Shown piece after piece: positions 31,452 to 42,881 of a stretch of DNA of 64,000 nucleotides. The position numbers were made by a program, and so were the translations under genes. This DNA is from Anthostomella pinea. Taxonomy: Eukaryota > Ascomycota > Sordariomycetes > Xylariales > Xylariaceae. The notes beneath the pieces are model-generated. The model was not told where the DNA came from and searched no databases. It was given only the letters and a program-made list of their open reading frames with translations. Location of the stretch: contig CAUWAG010000012.1 of the NCBI GenBank assembly GCA_963556695.1, positions 3,658,001 through 3,722,000 on the forward strand, in the 5' to 3' direction. The number at the start of each line of letters is the position of its first letter. Position 1 is the stretch's first letter.

Positions 31452-32621
31452 ATGTATTTCGCCTTCACTTACCTCCTATTAGGCCAATGTGCCATGCACG
31501 GCTTGACTCAGGCGGCGAATCCCCGGAGCTACGATGTCGAGTCTTCGAACTCCCTTAAAAAGAGAATTGGTGAATCCGACAGGATTGCGGCGGACCTGCG
31601 GGAAATACTGGATGACAGCGGCGATGATTCCCTTGACACCGGCAGTGGTCCCAAGGAATGTCCAAAGATGGCCATGTTCGCTGCCCGTGGTACCCTGGAC
31701 CCGGTGTAAATATATCCCTACCTTCAAACCACATCCGCAAGCTCACAGTGCCCTTCAGAAACATGGGAGACATGGTGATGAACCATTTCCGAGACGCCGT
31801 CATGGGGTTGTATGGCAACGACAAGAAGAAGATGAAGGTTCAAGGTGTCGATAACTTCGATGGACACGTGTACGGAGCCGACATGGAGCATGAATACCTG
31901 CAACAAGGCGGATCCAACGATGGCGCGCTGGCCATGGCGGGTATGACGGATAAAGTCGCCACGAATTGCAAGAATACCAAATTCATCTGGTGGGGATGGA
32001 GGTAAGTCATCACCAAGCAACGGGCGTGGCGCCTCTGCACACGTTGTATACTGACAGTATGGTAGCCAAGGCGCGCTGGTTGCTCGAAAGGCCTTCAGAC
32101 ACGTTAGCAAAGACACGGCGGACAGGATCGTCGTTTTCGGCACCTTCGGAGACCCGGTAATCACCTGGAACGACGTCAAGGAGGTTTCGTTTCCAGCAGT
32201 CCCCGAGCACGTCAAGCAGTTGCACTACTGCCTCGACGGCGACGCCCTCTGCAAGCCTGGCATGAATGAAGTATTCGGGGGGTTCACCCTAAACCCAGTA
32301 GAGTTCGCTTTTAACTGGCAAGGAGCAGTCGACAACCAACTGGAGACTGGGACGGACGGGCTGAGCGACACTGATGTTGCTGATTTGAAGAAGGTGGCTC
32401 AGGAAGCCGTCACGCAAGGGATGAAACACCTCCCCCAGATAACAGCGGAAGCTGTTAAGCTTCTTGTTGGGAACACCAAATTTTGGCGATGGATGCTCCT
32501 TCCCGTGCATTTCTACTACCATGTGCGTCGTGTCACTGACTGTGCAGCCACGAACCTGAAAGAGCAACTAGAAGGGAAGGGCTTGTCTGATTGCAAAATT
32601 CCCGGCTTGACTGTAACTTAG
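31452..32621 (+). CDS. secreted cutinase-family serine esterase, 3 exons, about 355 residues
   Basis: Predicted extracellular alpha/beta-hydrolase of the cutinase family (hydrolyses cutin or acetylated polysaccharide esters). The ATG at 31452 begins a hydrophobic signal (MYFAFTYLLLGQCAMHGLTQ). CPKMAMFAARGT matches the first beta-strand (C-x-x-x-x-V-F-A-A-R-G-T). Exons: 31452-31703, 31742-32001, 32066-32621. The second intron is canonical and splits the nucleophile motif, giving G-W-S-Q-G (GxSxG). The acid is in LHYCLDGDALCKPG, and a His follows in HFYYHVRR. The first intron would be only 38 bp with a GTGTAA donor. It is needed to keep frame, so this joint may instead mark a deletion. The C-terminal ~90 residues beyond DALC exceed a normal 200-230-residue cutinase. 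It may be an effector or plant cell-wall enzyme. Confidence 0.8.
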
Positions 32622-33990
32622 AGGTTTGATCCGATTTGATTTAGGTAGTTAGCACCCAACGGGCACAAGTACATGGTAGCGATCAGGAACCATGAAATAG
32701 ACGGCTCTTTTTCTCACGATATAGTGACAGGAGAGAGGACACCCTGCGGATGTGAGCAACACGCGTAAGGCCGCATTCGACGTGCCTGATATTGCTGGTC
32801 GAACATTCAAACCGTCGACATAACCAGGACAGGGAGCAAGACTAGGCTCCATCGTCGTACAAGTCGTTGGCTTCATGTTTTCGAAGACCCCTTTATGCAG
32901 TCCCCAAAGTCGTCTTCGACCATCTACTGACCGCCATGTTACGAATGGAAGTCCAAAGAACCGCTTGTTCTGTTGCGGTTATCCTGTTTGTATATTGCAG
33001 CATCATAGGAGACACTGCTTCACGGGATATCCTGACCGGGACTGGGACTCACCCAGGCAGAAACACGAAAAAACCTTCCATAGCGACCAGCCACCAGCCA
33101 CCCTACCAGCACATTGTTACTAGAGATTCTACTACCTTTTGTGCTCAACGCTTCATAACTAAATAAAAGGAAATTAAGTAAAAATCAACACGCACATGCA
33201 ATTATAGAGGGTTATTTGCTCATTCAATTAGTATTAATGTTGGTAATGTATCCGGCTTTATGTGTTGAGGTATCTAGATTGAAGGCTATGGAAGATTTTT
33301 TCGTATTTCTGCCTGTCACCCTACTTAGCGCGTGGAACATTCCATACCCAAAAATGTCGTCTGACATGTAGGCCTTGGCCTCGGCGCGACGTAGATGACT
33401 CGAGGTGACCGTTGGCCACCAGGGCAAGACGACTACATCGCTACTTTTGCTGTCGAATAACTTGGTTTGCGGTCCTGGAGCGACAGTTCCTTGGACAGGA
33501 ATCGTAACTCACGGAATGTAACATCGAATTCAACCGAGAGGCAAGATGGCACCACAACATGTCAGCTTGGGCAATGCAATATAGCACAACCGCGAAAACC
33601 CAGCTAACGATTGATTACCATACGTAATTTGGCCCTTGAATATGGCTCACCATAACCACAGGATTTTGATGCACTCATCGCTCTTGCATCCTCTACCACC
33701 CAGCGGCTTCGACACGGGAGCTCACTGAAAAGATTATATTCCCTGGGGATGAACGATATTACCGCTTCGTGCCAAGAACCAGAAGTTTAATATTCATCAA
33801 GTACCACAATTGTTAGCTGTGATCCCCCATCCTTATGTGAACCGACGTATTCCTCTTCTCAGCCCCGTTGAAGAGACGACGACGCGGGCAAACGCTCTTA
33901 AAATTTGCAGACAAAGGGAGCAACCCTCCAGTGGTTGATCCGACTGATCGCGTCACAGCTGACGTCTGTCAACGGTATACCCATGTGCCC
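32622..33990. other. intergenic with an inverted repeat
   Basis: No gene recognised. Contains the inverted repeat at 33049-33320. Ends at the stop of the HMG-box pseudogene. Confidence 0.4.
33049..33320. repeat. inverted repeat of about 30 bp
   Basis: CAGGCAGAAACACGAAAAAA then CCTTCCATAGC at about 33054 is matched on the other strand at about 33320-33285 (CAGGCAGAAATACGAAAAAA, CTTCCATAGCC). Either strand reads GRNTKKPSIA or GRNTKKSSIA in one frame, so these may be two small fragments of one former coding sequence in opposite orientation. The spacer is AT-rich. Confidence 0.45.
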
Positions 33991-35798
33991 CTACACCTCA
34001 TCTGTCGGCGACATATCGGATTCCTCCTCCTCCGATGCATCGACCTCGCCCTCATGCGAGCCATTCGCTTGTTCCTCGGTGAATTTGCGGAGCATATCGA
34101 TCACCTTCTGCTTAATCTCCTCCGCTGCGGTGTATGGCGGTATCTCGATGGGTATCTGAAGGTCTAGAAGTTCCTGCGCAGTGAGCGGCTTCTTTACCTT
34201 CGCAGCCTTCTTAGGGCTTGGTCGCCTCCTCCTCATCGTCGTCCTTGGCAGCCTTTTTCGGCTGGTAAGTGTAATTGGGGAAGCCGAGCTTGTGTCGACG
34301 GCTGAGCTCCTCGGCCTGGGCGTTCCAGTACTGCCAGCAGTTGGAAGTCTCCCAGTTCTTCTTCTCTTCCGCCCAGACGCGACCCAGGACCTTGGCTTCG
34401 CAAGTCAGCATGGGGCGTGTCAAGATGAGTTATCATTATGCACTCACAGATATGGGGGTTGACCTTGAGGCCCTGCTTTATCAACCAGTGATGGTGATCG
34501 CGACGGAAGAGGATGAATCGGTTGCATGGTCGGGAAATGTGCTTTTCATCCACCTCGTCCTCACCCTCCGCACTTCCATCGGCTTTCTAGGCCTCAAGAT
34601 CGTGCAGGGATGTAGCCTTCGTGGCAGTCTGGCCCTTGGCCGTCTTGCGTTTCTTGTTCTGGGCCGATGCCCTCTTGGTCGCAGGCTTCTTGGTCGCAGG
34701 CTTCTTGGTCACAGGCTTCTTGGCCGGACTCTTCTTGTTCGAAGCAGTATGAGCGGGCTGTATCGCAGTCTCGGCAGGCTGAGCGGGGACCGTGTATTCG
34801 AGAGACCCGGATGGGGCGTTAAAGCCGAAACTGGCCTGGCCGAAGTTGCTCTGACCGAAGGGAGAAACACCGCCCGGGTTGATCGGAGCCCCGTACCCGA
34901 GGTGACCACCTTGGGGGAGAGCAGCAACCTTGCTGAGGTAGGGAATCTCATCGACGTCTGGGGCCAGAAGGTAACCAGGACGACGAATGAACTCGTTCTG
35001 AGGACCAAGGTAGACCTTGGTGGCGGTACGGACGGGTTCATCCCGGACGTACATTATGTCAAAGGTGATGAGTGTTGGATTCTGGGCTACGTTAGCCCAT
35101 CCATAGTCATCCTTCAGGATCACCATCCCCATCTGTGACTCTGTCACATACGTGGCCACATAAGGCCACGTATCCTTTCCTTTAGTATCTTGGATATATA
35201 GGGCCACTCTGGCCGCTCCAGAGTAGCTGGAAATCCTCTCCTTAGTAGAACACTTTGAAATCTCACAATGAGGCGATTTTCCATGAGGGAGAGAGCCTTA
35301 CTACCCGTGGGTGGTTAGTAAGTTGCAAAAGGTAAAAGTATATAACGATGAAAGTGCGGGTATTGGAATTAAGGGGGCATGTAAAGGGCGAAGCAACTGC
35401 GTAAGCAGCAGGGGGCATTTAGTAGGAGGTTAGGTATGTACTTACGCAGCGATGCCCTTGATTATAACCTTTCCGACGTCGTCCCACTCGTTAAATACGC
35501 TGATAGGAATACTGACGACCTGCGAGAAAGGATTGATCTGTTCAGCCAAGGAGTTATCCCATACATGCTGGTAGTGGAGGGCACGATGGTTGTAGGAATA
35601 GCCGATGGAGACTGGGGTGTTGTACGCATCGGCGTACTAGGCGTCACCGTTGAAGGCATAGGCGTTACTGGTGTAGGTATTGCCGAAGTAGTTGGGTACG
35701 TCGTTGTAGTCCTCGGAGTAGTGGGGCTGGACGCTGTAATTCTGGTCCGGGAAGAAGGTAACAGTAACCTGCTGCTCCTGGTGGTTGAACGACGACAT
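33991..35798 (-). pseudogene. MAT1-2-1-like HMG-box gene, decayed
   Basis: The ATG at 35798 begins MSSFNHQEQQVTVTFFPDQN. The order then resembles ascomycete mating-type HMG proteins (MAT1-2-1). First is a region with HVWDNSLAEQINPFSQVVSI and PISVFNEWDDVGKVIIKG. After an intron of about 200 bp starting near 35446 comes VTESQMGMVILKDDYGWANV. A Lys/Ala/Thr-rich linker follows, then the HMG box. The box reads ISRPCNRFILFRRDHHHWL, KQGLKVNPHI, an intron at the classical position (34455-34401), SKVLGRVWAEEKKNW and HKLGFPNYTYQPKK. Breaks: TAG at about 35639, TAG at about 34590, and a one-base shift after EEEATK near 34212 that separates the last 75 codons. Both TAGs fit CAG-to-TAG changes. The neighbours are not the usual SLA2/APN2 flanks of a MAT locus. 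Confidence 0.7.
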
Positions 35799-36238
35799 GA
35801 TCGAGAAAATGTAGTTATAATTGTCGCAACTGAGGAGAGGAGATAGAGGGTGTGAAGTGGGAGAGCAACGGTGATAATAATGAATATCGGTGGAAGGTAG
35901 AAGCATGATAACGGGTAGTCAAGAGGTCTGCCCAAGAAGAATGAGGAGCAAGATCAAGATCGTGACGATGGTGCAATCCTGGAAGGTAAGGTAGAGACAC
36001 GCTACCGGGCAGTCGAGAGGTCTGGCCAAGAAGTATTAGGAGCAAGATCAAGAAGATGCAGTAATGAGAAACAAGGAGGATCGCTTTTTGTGTGTGTGGT
36101 GTCAAGAAGATGGTGGGGGTCGAGGTGAGAAAGAGGGTTGAGCTTGGGTGGATTGTGCTCAAATGGTTGTGCCAGATAGGGTGGACCAAAGGTGGCTGGG
36201 ACAAGTAGATACCTGAGGCACGCAACTAGTGCAATTAG
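35799..36238. other. upstream flank of the HMG pseudogene with short direct repeats
   Basis: A stretch with GGTAGTCAAGAGGTCTGCCC and AGGAGCAAGATCAAGA at 35915-35955 recurs at 36005-36050 with small changes, a duplicated unit of about 85-bp period. ATACCTGAGGCACGCAACTA at about 36210 recurs as ATACCTAAGGCACGAAACTA at about 36372. Confidence 0.5.
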
Positions 36239-36479
36239 AGATAGATCAGAGTTTTCTCTGCCGCTGATTATATACTCAGATAGTAATAAGTAAGTAAGAA
36301 ATTAAGTAAAATAAAATGAGTTATAAGTAAGTAGGCTTTGAGTAAAAAATATCAAAAAGAGGCAAAATAAATACCTAAGGCACGAAACTAGCTTTTGATT
36401 TTCTCCAAAGATAGTGCTTATTTTTTGTGCAGCTTCTAGATTCGATTGTAGAAGCTATTGTCGAGTTCATAGGTTTGTT

Positions 36480-36820
36480 TCCCGTTGTCATTAGATCTGA
36501 TAGCATCTACATGCCATTATTTTGTTTGTATTGGATAATTTCGTTGTCTTTGTTTCCGTCACTCGGATCGGGATTAATTTCGATATTTTGGTTTGGTTCG
36601 AGAGTCGTTCGTTTCTTCTCGTATTTCTTTCGTGCAATATTTGGAATCTCTGGTTGTGGTATAATTCCCTTTTTCTGAACAAGGAGGTCAAGAAGACCTA
36701 GGGCGTCTGCCTTCAGTTGGAACTCATGGTCCCATTCGGGCCATTCTCTTGTTTCTGACAGTGATGCTAAGAAGTCTACTTTTTCAGACTCTCAAAGGGT
36801 TAAAAGGACAGTCATCTTAG
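36480..36820 (-). pseudogene. start of Copia gag, on the inverted segment
   Basis: Directly inside the inverted LTR, the minus strand reads KVDFLASLSETREWPEWDHE and ADALGLLDLLVQKKG, the family's gag N-terminus, then a polar stretch (NPDPSDGNKDNE) before stops. An in-frame stop lies near the presumed start. The continuation of gag is on the other strand from 38244. Confidence 0.7.
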
Positions 36821-36872
36821 ATATATAGGATAGATAGGGTTTGTCAAAAGGATCAGTGATGAGACTCTTAAT

Positions 36873-37045
36873 TGTTAGATTTGAGCCAATTGTGAGGTTA
36901 AAGTGTATATGTGTATTCTGTGTCCTTGAAGTGTCCCTGTGCAACCGTGGCAGCTTTTTGCCAGAGGGGGCTGGATCAGGACGGAACAACTAGGTTCCGT
37001 TGTCTAACTGTCAAGGTGCCCTCTAAGCCTACCTTTAATCCAACA
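36873..37045 (-). repeat. 5' LTR of the Copia element (inverted segment)
   Basis: 173 bp, about 90% identical by eye to the LTR at 42882-43053 when reversed. TG...CA ends with the 9-bp terminal inverted repeat TGTTRGATT. The adjoining TATAC at 37046 is the target duplication in inverted form. Confidence 0.85.
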
Positions 37046-37056
37046 TATACGGTTTT

Positions 37057-37474
37057 ATGCACAAGGTCGCTTTGATTGATTCCCGGGTCTGCGAGCTAGA
37101 GGAGGCCAATCACCTACTAAGTAAATGCCGGAGGACAAAAAACAAACGTCTAGTGAAAGGAGGAGTACTTTCCGTTGAAGATACAGTAGGTCTCCAGGCT
37201 GTAAAGGATGGTAATGAGCTGGCAAGACAGGAAATGGGTGAAGGTAGTCGTCGTCCGAGGAGGGCAGCAGTGCGTGAGCGACATTGTGGCATTTGCGGCA
37301 ACACTGGCCATAATGCGCAAACTTGTACAATAGAGATAAAAACGTCTGAAGAAAAAGAATCCAATTGATTAGATTGAATTAAATGCGTTGTGGTTGAGTT
37401 ATTTGACATGTTGGTTGGAAGGTTGGTGAAAAGTTGCTGTTTGCTTGTAATTGCCGCTTACTTGTCATTCACGT
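37057..37474 (+). mobile_element. C-terminal end and TIR of a second pogo-type element, inverted piece
   Basis: Encodes the tail of a DDE_1 transposase: ESHLLSK-like helix, LVKGGVLSVEDTVGLQ, and a C-terminal zinc knuckle RHCGICGNTGHNAQTC. The terminal repeat follows (GGTGAAAAGTTGCTGTTTGC, TTGTAATTGCCGCTTACTTG, TCATTCACGT), then TA (37475-37476). The same TIR ends the other piece at 44420-44482. The two pieces were one element before the Copia insertion and inversion. Confidence 0.75.
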
Positions 37475-37476
37475 TA

Positions 37477-38216
37477 CCGGAACAAATTGTCTTGCACACA
37501 TTTGCCCCTGAGGAGAGTTTGATGGCGACGAATAAGGGGTGCCAGGTGGATTAGGTGACATCCGAGAGAGTTTGGACACAGTGAAGCTATTGATTGCGCG
37601 TCTTTTCCACGCTTGGATCCAAGTGATTCCTAGCATTGGTCCACCTATTTTGCAGTTTCCCATGGAATATCCTCTCTCTGTTCTGGCCTCGGGTTTGCCC
37701 AAACGGGAATGAATCACTGATCAGTTATCTTACACCAAGTGATCCGGGCTACTCTATCGTATAACTTTCGACCACCTCTGTCTCCTCTGGTCCTTCACAC
37801 TCCCCTTGTTACCTATCGATCCAGGTAAGGTATTTCCCTATATATGAGGTATCTACCCGCCATCTTCCGCCAAAGCTGTCTGCGGCTCTAGTGGCTCGAT
37901 GCTGCCCACGGCCCCGAGCGTGAACACAAATTGATTGGTCCAGCGGCATGTCTGTCGGCGTACACGACCGGCCGCCGTCTGGCTGGCTCTCCCACGTTGT
38001 GCCGCAGCGCAGTTGCTTGAGAATATGCTAACATATCACTATGGTATGGTCCAGCGCGTTGAGGTTCTCGACCTGCGCCTTGAACGCGATTTTCTGTAGT
38101 GTGCCGTCATCGTTGTTGTTGTTGGTGGTGGTGGTTATAGTTTGGGTTAAGGTTAGGGTCGAAAATGCAATGAACCAAGGGCTTTTCAAGGGCTTGCTCC
38201 CACTGGTGCACATAGA
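37477..38216. other. inverted flanking DNA
   Basis: Unique sequence with no coding motif, lying between the TIR of the inverted pogo piece and the Copia breakpoint. By the inversion model it was originally the outer flank of the pogo element on the HMG-gene side. Confidence 0.4.
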
Positions 38217-38243
38217 AGAGAAAGCTCTATTCTATCTCTGATT

Positions 38244-41200
38244 ATACTATATACTCAAGTCTGTCGCAAACCATTACAAGACCACCTGCTGTATTCCAAA
38301 GCAACTAATCTGAGAGTGGTACGCAAATCTCCAAGCCCAGTGCGGAATGGCTAGTATAGATGAGCAGGAAGATGCAAGACAACTCTACAAAACAGCACTC
38401 TAATCCCTCAGAAATCCTAAGAATATAGCAAAATGGATTGCCTTTTTGGAGATCGCTTTTACAAAGGCCTATTAGAAGGCAGTTCCCGAGACGCTCAATG
38501 TGAGCTTATGGGCCAGAGACATCCTCAACACGGTATCCGAAGCATTTCCCATATGGTCAAGCACTTATGCAGTTACTAAGGACGAACAAATCCGGCACAA
38601 GATTCTCAAACATCAAGATCTTATTAATGACTTTACGAAGGCTATTTTGCAGACCACCAACAAAGCTGGACGAGCCTCTAAAGGTGCATTTGGGTCTACC
38701 TATAACAGTAAGGGCTCTGGCAAAAAAGAACAGAAAGCCGAAAACAAAAAGCCTGAGAGAAAACAGACTAAACACCGACCGCGGAACGAGAGAAGTAGGG
38801 ATAAGGACCATTCCGAATGTCCAGCGTATGGAATGGAACACATATTGTCAAATTGTTTCTATGTCTTCCAAGAGAAGGCATGGAAGGGCTTCTGACCTAG
38901 GGACTATCTTATCAAGAAGACGACCCAAGCCTTGGAAGATCAAGAACTACAAGCTCAAGTCTGTGCCTTGAAACGGAACAAGTCAAAATCAAGTACAAGG
39001 ACTCCTCAACCTAAAGGAGAAGAGCCTGAAGAGATTCAAGATTGACTCTATGGCAGAATGATGGGCAAGGTGCCATCAGCTTTCACAGCTGTCAAATCAG
39101 ACAACTATCCACTGGCCTATTCAGTCATTTTAGACAGTGGAAGTACCATCATGATCACAAACCAAGCATGGCGTCTAACCAGCTGGAGGCCTGCGCCACC
39201 AGGGGATTTTGTATGGTCAGGAGACCGCCCCCTACACATCCAAGCATACGGTGAGATACAAGTACGCATCAGAAGCACGATTATCAACTTTCTAAATACG
39301 GCCTACTGCCTCTCACTCCTCACCACTCTCGTATCCCTACGAGAACTCGGACAAAAAGGATATTGGTGGGACAACAAGGAAAGGCAGACCAGTCTCAAAA
39401 GAAGAGACAATACCTTGTACGGCCAATATGTCATCAACTACCAACCGAACGACCCGAACGCTATATTTCACACCGCACAATGAAGCAAGAAGCATCTACA
39501 CAACTCATGGTCCAGAAGATCTCCCCTCACCAGGAACGCGTGGCTATGGCATCAACGACTAGGACATCCTGGCCCAGAAGCATTAGAACACCTAGTGCGC
39601 ACATCTCAAGGGGTGGTCATCCGAGGACCAACAGGAATGGAATGCGAGTCATGCACAATATCCAAGGCCAGACAGTATATACAGAGAGCACCACGATCCA
39701 ATTACAAAGATCCAGGAGAAAGATTAGCTTTTGACTTCCATGATTACAAGAGGTCCCTATCAGACGAGTCATCTCTTATAGTCTTTATATATAGAAATTC
39801 TGGTATCTTATGGGACTATGCTCTCAAGAATCGAACTACACAAACAATTATCCGTGTGATATCAACACACATCTTATGGCTGGAACTCCAATACGATACC
39901 AAAGTCAAGGTAATTGAAACAGACAATGAGATATACATTAACAAGCCAGATATAAGAAGATGGCTAGAAGCCCGCACAATCAAGATAGAGCCCTCGGCTC
40001 TCAATACACAAGCCTAGAAAAAAGGTACCAAGCGCACAAGAGATATACTGAAAATGAAAGCGCGTATAATACAAATCGGTGCTAGATTGCTGACCTTCCT
40101 ATGGCCAAAAATACTCAAAGCGGCTATATATCTCTATAATCGGACACCAAGAAAAAAGAGTGGGTAAAAAACCCCTTTTGATGTCTTCTTTGAAGCAGTC
40201 ATAAAGAAAACAGGTTGACCAATAGCACTAAACAAGCGCACCAATCAGACACATCTCTCGGTGTATAGCTGCAAAGCCTACGCAATGACAACTGACATAA
40301 AGTTGAGTCGCCGAAGGCTAGACAGACTCAGTCCCAAAGCATGGATTGAATACTTGGTTGGATATCGGTCTTCTAATATCTACCGTGTGTAGGTGCCTCA
40401 CCTAAATAAGGTGATAAATACGAGAGATGTCGCTTTCAATGAGAATGAGGTATTTAATAAAAATAAAGAGCGGTTTTTGAGATGACTTAAAGACTGCGAC
40501 TATTAAAGAGATACAGGCCATGGTCAACAAGTACGTTCTATCCAAGTCTGACGACTATGTCCAGGACAAGGAAGGAAATTTTAATGAACTACAAACAAAC
40601 CAATATCCTCCCCTGACGGGGATACAAGATGGAAGTGCGGGAGGCCCGGTGGTCCCAATAGGGATACAAGTCCAAGAGGACGAAGAGGAAATAGATGTGG
40701 ATATTGGGAATAAGCACCCGTACACCACGCCAAAATTTGCCTTATTGCCTTCACCACTTCCTAGTCCTCTGTCCGCCTTGCTATACCATAGTATTCAGAA
40801 AGGGAATGAGAAACCCAAAAATCCTCTCCAAGACCCAGGACAAAAAGAGCTTAAGCCTTAGAAAGCGGCGTTTCTAGCAGGCCTCAAGGCTTCGCCCATA
40901 GAACGATCGGGTAAAAACACCCTTGATCAAGCAAGCATTGAGAGAGCCTTGCGAAATGGATTCAAGCTGCACAGGCAACTCCTGGAAGAAGCGCCACAGC
41001 GGCGCAACGAACTAGCAACCCATTTAATAGGACATTTGTTCAAAATGGTAAAAAAGGATCACTTAAAAAGTCATGACGGCATGAGGTCATGGACTGAGAT
41101 CCGAAAGAAAGACCCATCCATACAAGGGCATCAAATCTTAGACTGCATGTGGGTGTATGACTACAAGTTTGATAAGTATGAGAGGTTCATCAAGTACAAG

Positions 41201-42830
41201 GCACGTTTTGTGGTCAGAGGAGATCAATAAAAAGGGCTATATTCGGAGCAAACGTATTCAGCTACTCTTGCTGGAAGATTGTTCAAAACCTTGATAGCCC
41301 TAGTGGCCAAGTTTGACCTCAAGATGATCCAGTACGACATTGTCAACACCTTTGTGCATACCCTCATCAACAAGAAGATCTTTATGCAGATACCATATGG
41401 CTATCGCAAGAAATGTACAATTCTTTAATTAAACAAGGCATTCTATGGGCTAAGGGTTTTTTTATTATTATAGTAGAAAGAGTTCTCAAAGACTCTGGCC
41501 AGCTTGGGATTTAACACGGTTCCATATGAGCCGTGCTGTTATACAAGAAAAGGAATCATGATATTCTTCTATGTGGACGACGTGATTGTCGCATATAGAA
41601 AACACGCACAAGAAGATGTTCAAGATGTGGTTCAGCAGCTTCAACAAAGATACAAAATCACTGGAGGCGAGCACGTTCAATGGTTCCTTGGAATAGAAAT
41701 CATTCGGCACCGGCCCAAGCGAAAGATTTGGCTATCCCAGATCTCCTATATTAAGAAAGTAACCAAGCTAATTAACCTGACCGACAGACTCCCTGAGGTC
41801 CCAATAGGTACAGAAGAACTATTGCCCCGGCAAGATCACGCCGTCCCTCACGAGATCCAGAAATACCAACAAAAGATTAATTCCATTCTATTTGCCTCCA
41901 TTTCCACACGACTAGATATAGCCTTTATAATATCACGCCTCGCTAGATTTCTCACAAACCCAAGTCAGATCTATCAGAATGCCGCCGACCGAGTCATCTG
42001 ATACCTATACAGAACAAGACACCACTCTCTCGAGTTTGGAGGAAGAGACGATTTAGTGGTGGCCAGTGATGCTTCTTTTGCCGATAATACTCTTGACAAA
42101 AAGAGCTCTCAGGCATTTGCCATGACCCTTTTCGGAAGATTGATCGGCTAGAGGGCCAATAAGCAAGACACGGTCACTACATCTACCAAAGAAGCAGAAC
42201 TACTCGTACTGGCTCAGGCAGTCAAAGAGACCCTATATATCAGCCAGTTAGTCACAGAACTTGGTGTTCAACTCGAACGCGAGAAGATCAAAGTGAAATG
42301 CAGCAACACACAGACGATTAAGCTAGTAACCGCCGAAATCGCCCTCTTAAAAACCAAGTTGTGGCATGTGGATATTGTCACGGCGAGCGTACTGAGGAGC
42401 TGGGACATAGCCGGAAGTAAGCAGCTATTACTCTATTAACGAGAATATCAAGACTAGAGAGGAAAGGAAGAGAGAGAGAGAGATAGGTACAGTGGGAGGT
42501 TGCCCCTTTAAGGGGATCCTCTGGTCAGATCCTTCCACTATTGGGAAGTATCCGCTTGTCATGTGGGAAGGTCTGTGCAGGCCGTCACAGATATACACAA
42601 CCATTGGCTTCGACAAGAAGTGGAATGAGGAACTGTCAGCATCGAGTACACACCATCAGCACGGATAAAAGCGGATGGGTTAACCAAGGCCTTGCCGGCT
42701 CAACGGTGGGCAGGATTTCTGGATCAGTTGGGATTGGTGGACACTGAGGCAAGACAGGTTGATTTGAGGTCGCAGGAGGGAGCCATTGAGAAAAGAGAGG
42801 AGATTTTGAGTCAAGACCTTGAAGTAATTT
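38244..42830 (+). pseudogene. Copia gag-pol remnant
   Basis: Frames in order: gag with NTVSEAFPIWSSTYAV and a decayed zinc knuckle CPAYGMEHILSNC (38500-38895). Protease follows with VILDSGSTIMITNQAW (39120). The pre-integrase and integrase region includes WHQRLGHPGPEALEHL-like, ECESCTISKARQY and LAFDFHDYKRS (39540-39760). Reverse transcriptase includes KYKARFVVRGDQ (41195), FDLKMIQYDIVNTFVHTLIN and the YVDD active site (41570). RNase H follows with VVASDASFADNTLDKKSS (42056). Many stops and shifts disrupt it. The RNase H tail is interrupted at 42376 by a 214-bp solo LTR. Confidence 0.85.
42376..42589 (+). mobile_element. solo LTR (214 bp), copy A, inside Copia RNase H
   Basis: Begins TGTCACGGCGAGCGTACTGA and ends GCAGGCCGTCACA, giving TG...CA ends and a 9-bp imperfect terminal inverted repeat. 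GATAT is duplicated exactly at 42371-42375 and 42590-42594. The same 214-bp sequence is at 50454-50667. Contains a GA-rich tract (GAAAGGAAGAGAGAGAGAGA) and the palindrome CCCCTTTAAGGGGA. Confidence 0.85.
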
Positions 42831-42881
42831 ACTCTATAGGCTAGTTCAGCCAGAGCCGTTGCCTACCTGGCTGAGGGGGTG

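Noticed and set aside
33991..35798. The HMG gene as the active mating-type locus
   Set aside because: In-frame stops and a frameshift are present, and the flanking genes are a cutinase and transposons, not SLA2/APN2.
38130..38160. GGTTAAGGTTAGGGTCG as a telomeric repeat
   Set aside because: Only about two imperfect hexamers, within expectation for chance.
40700..40720. GGGAATAAGCACCC inside the Copia sequence as another palindromic element
   Set aside because: Only a single arm is present, with no inverted partner nearby, and it lies in a coding stretch.
42460..42485. GA-rich tract as an independent microsatellite
   Set aside because: It is part of the 214-bp solo LTR and occurs at the same place in both copies.
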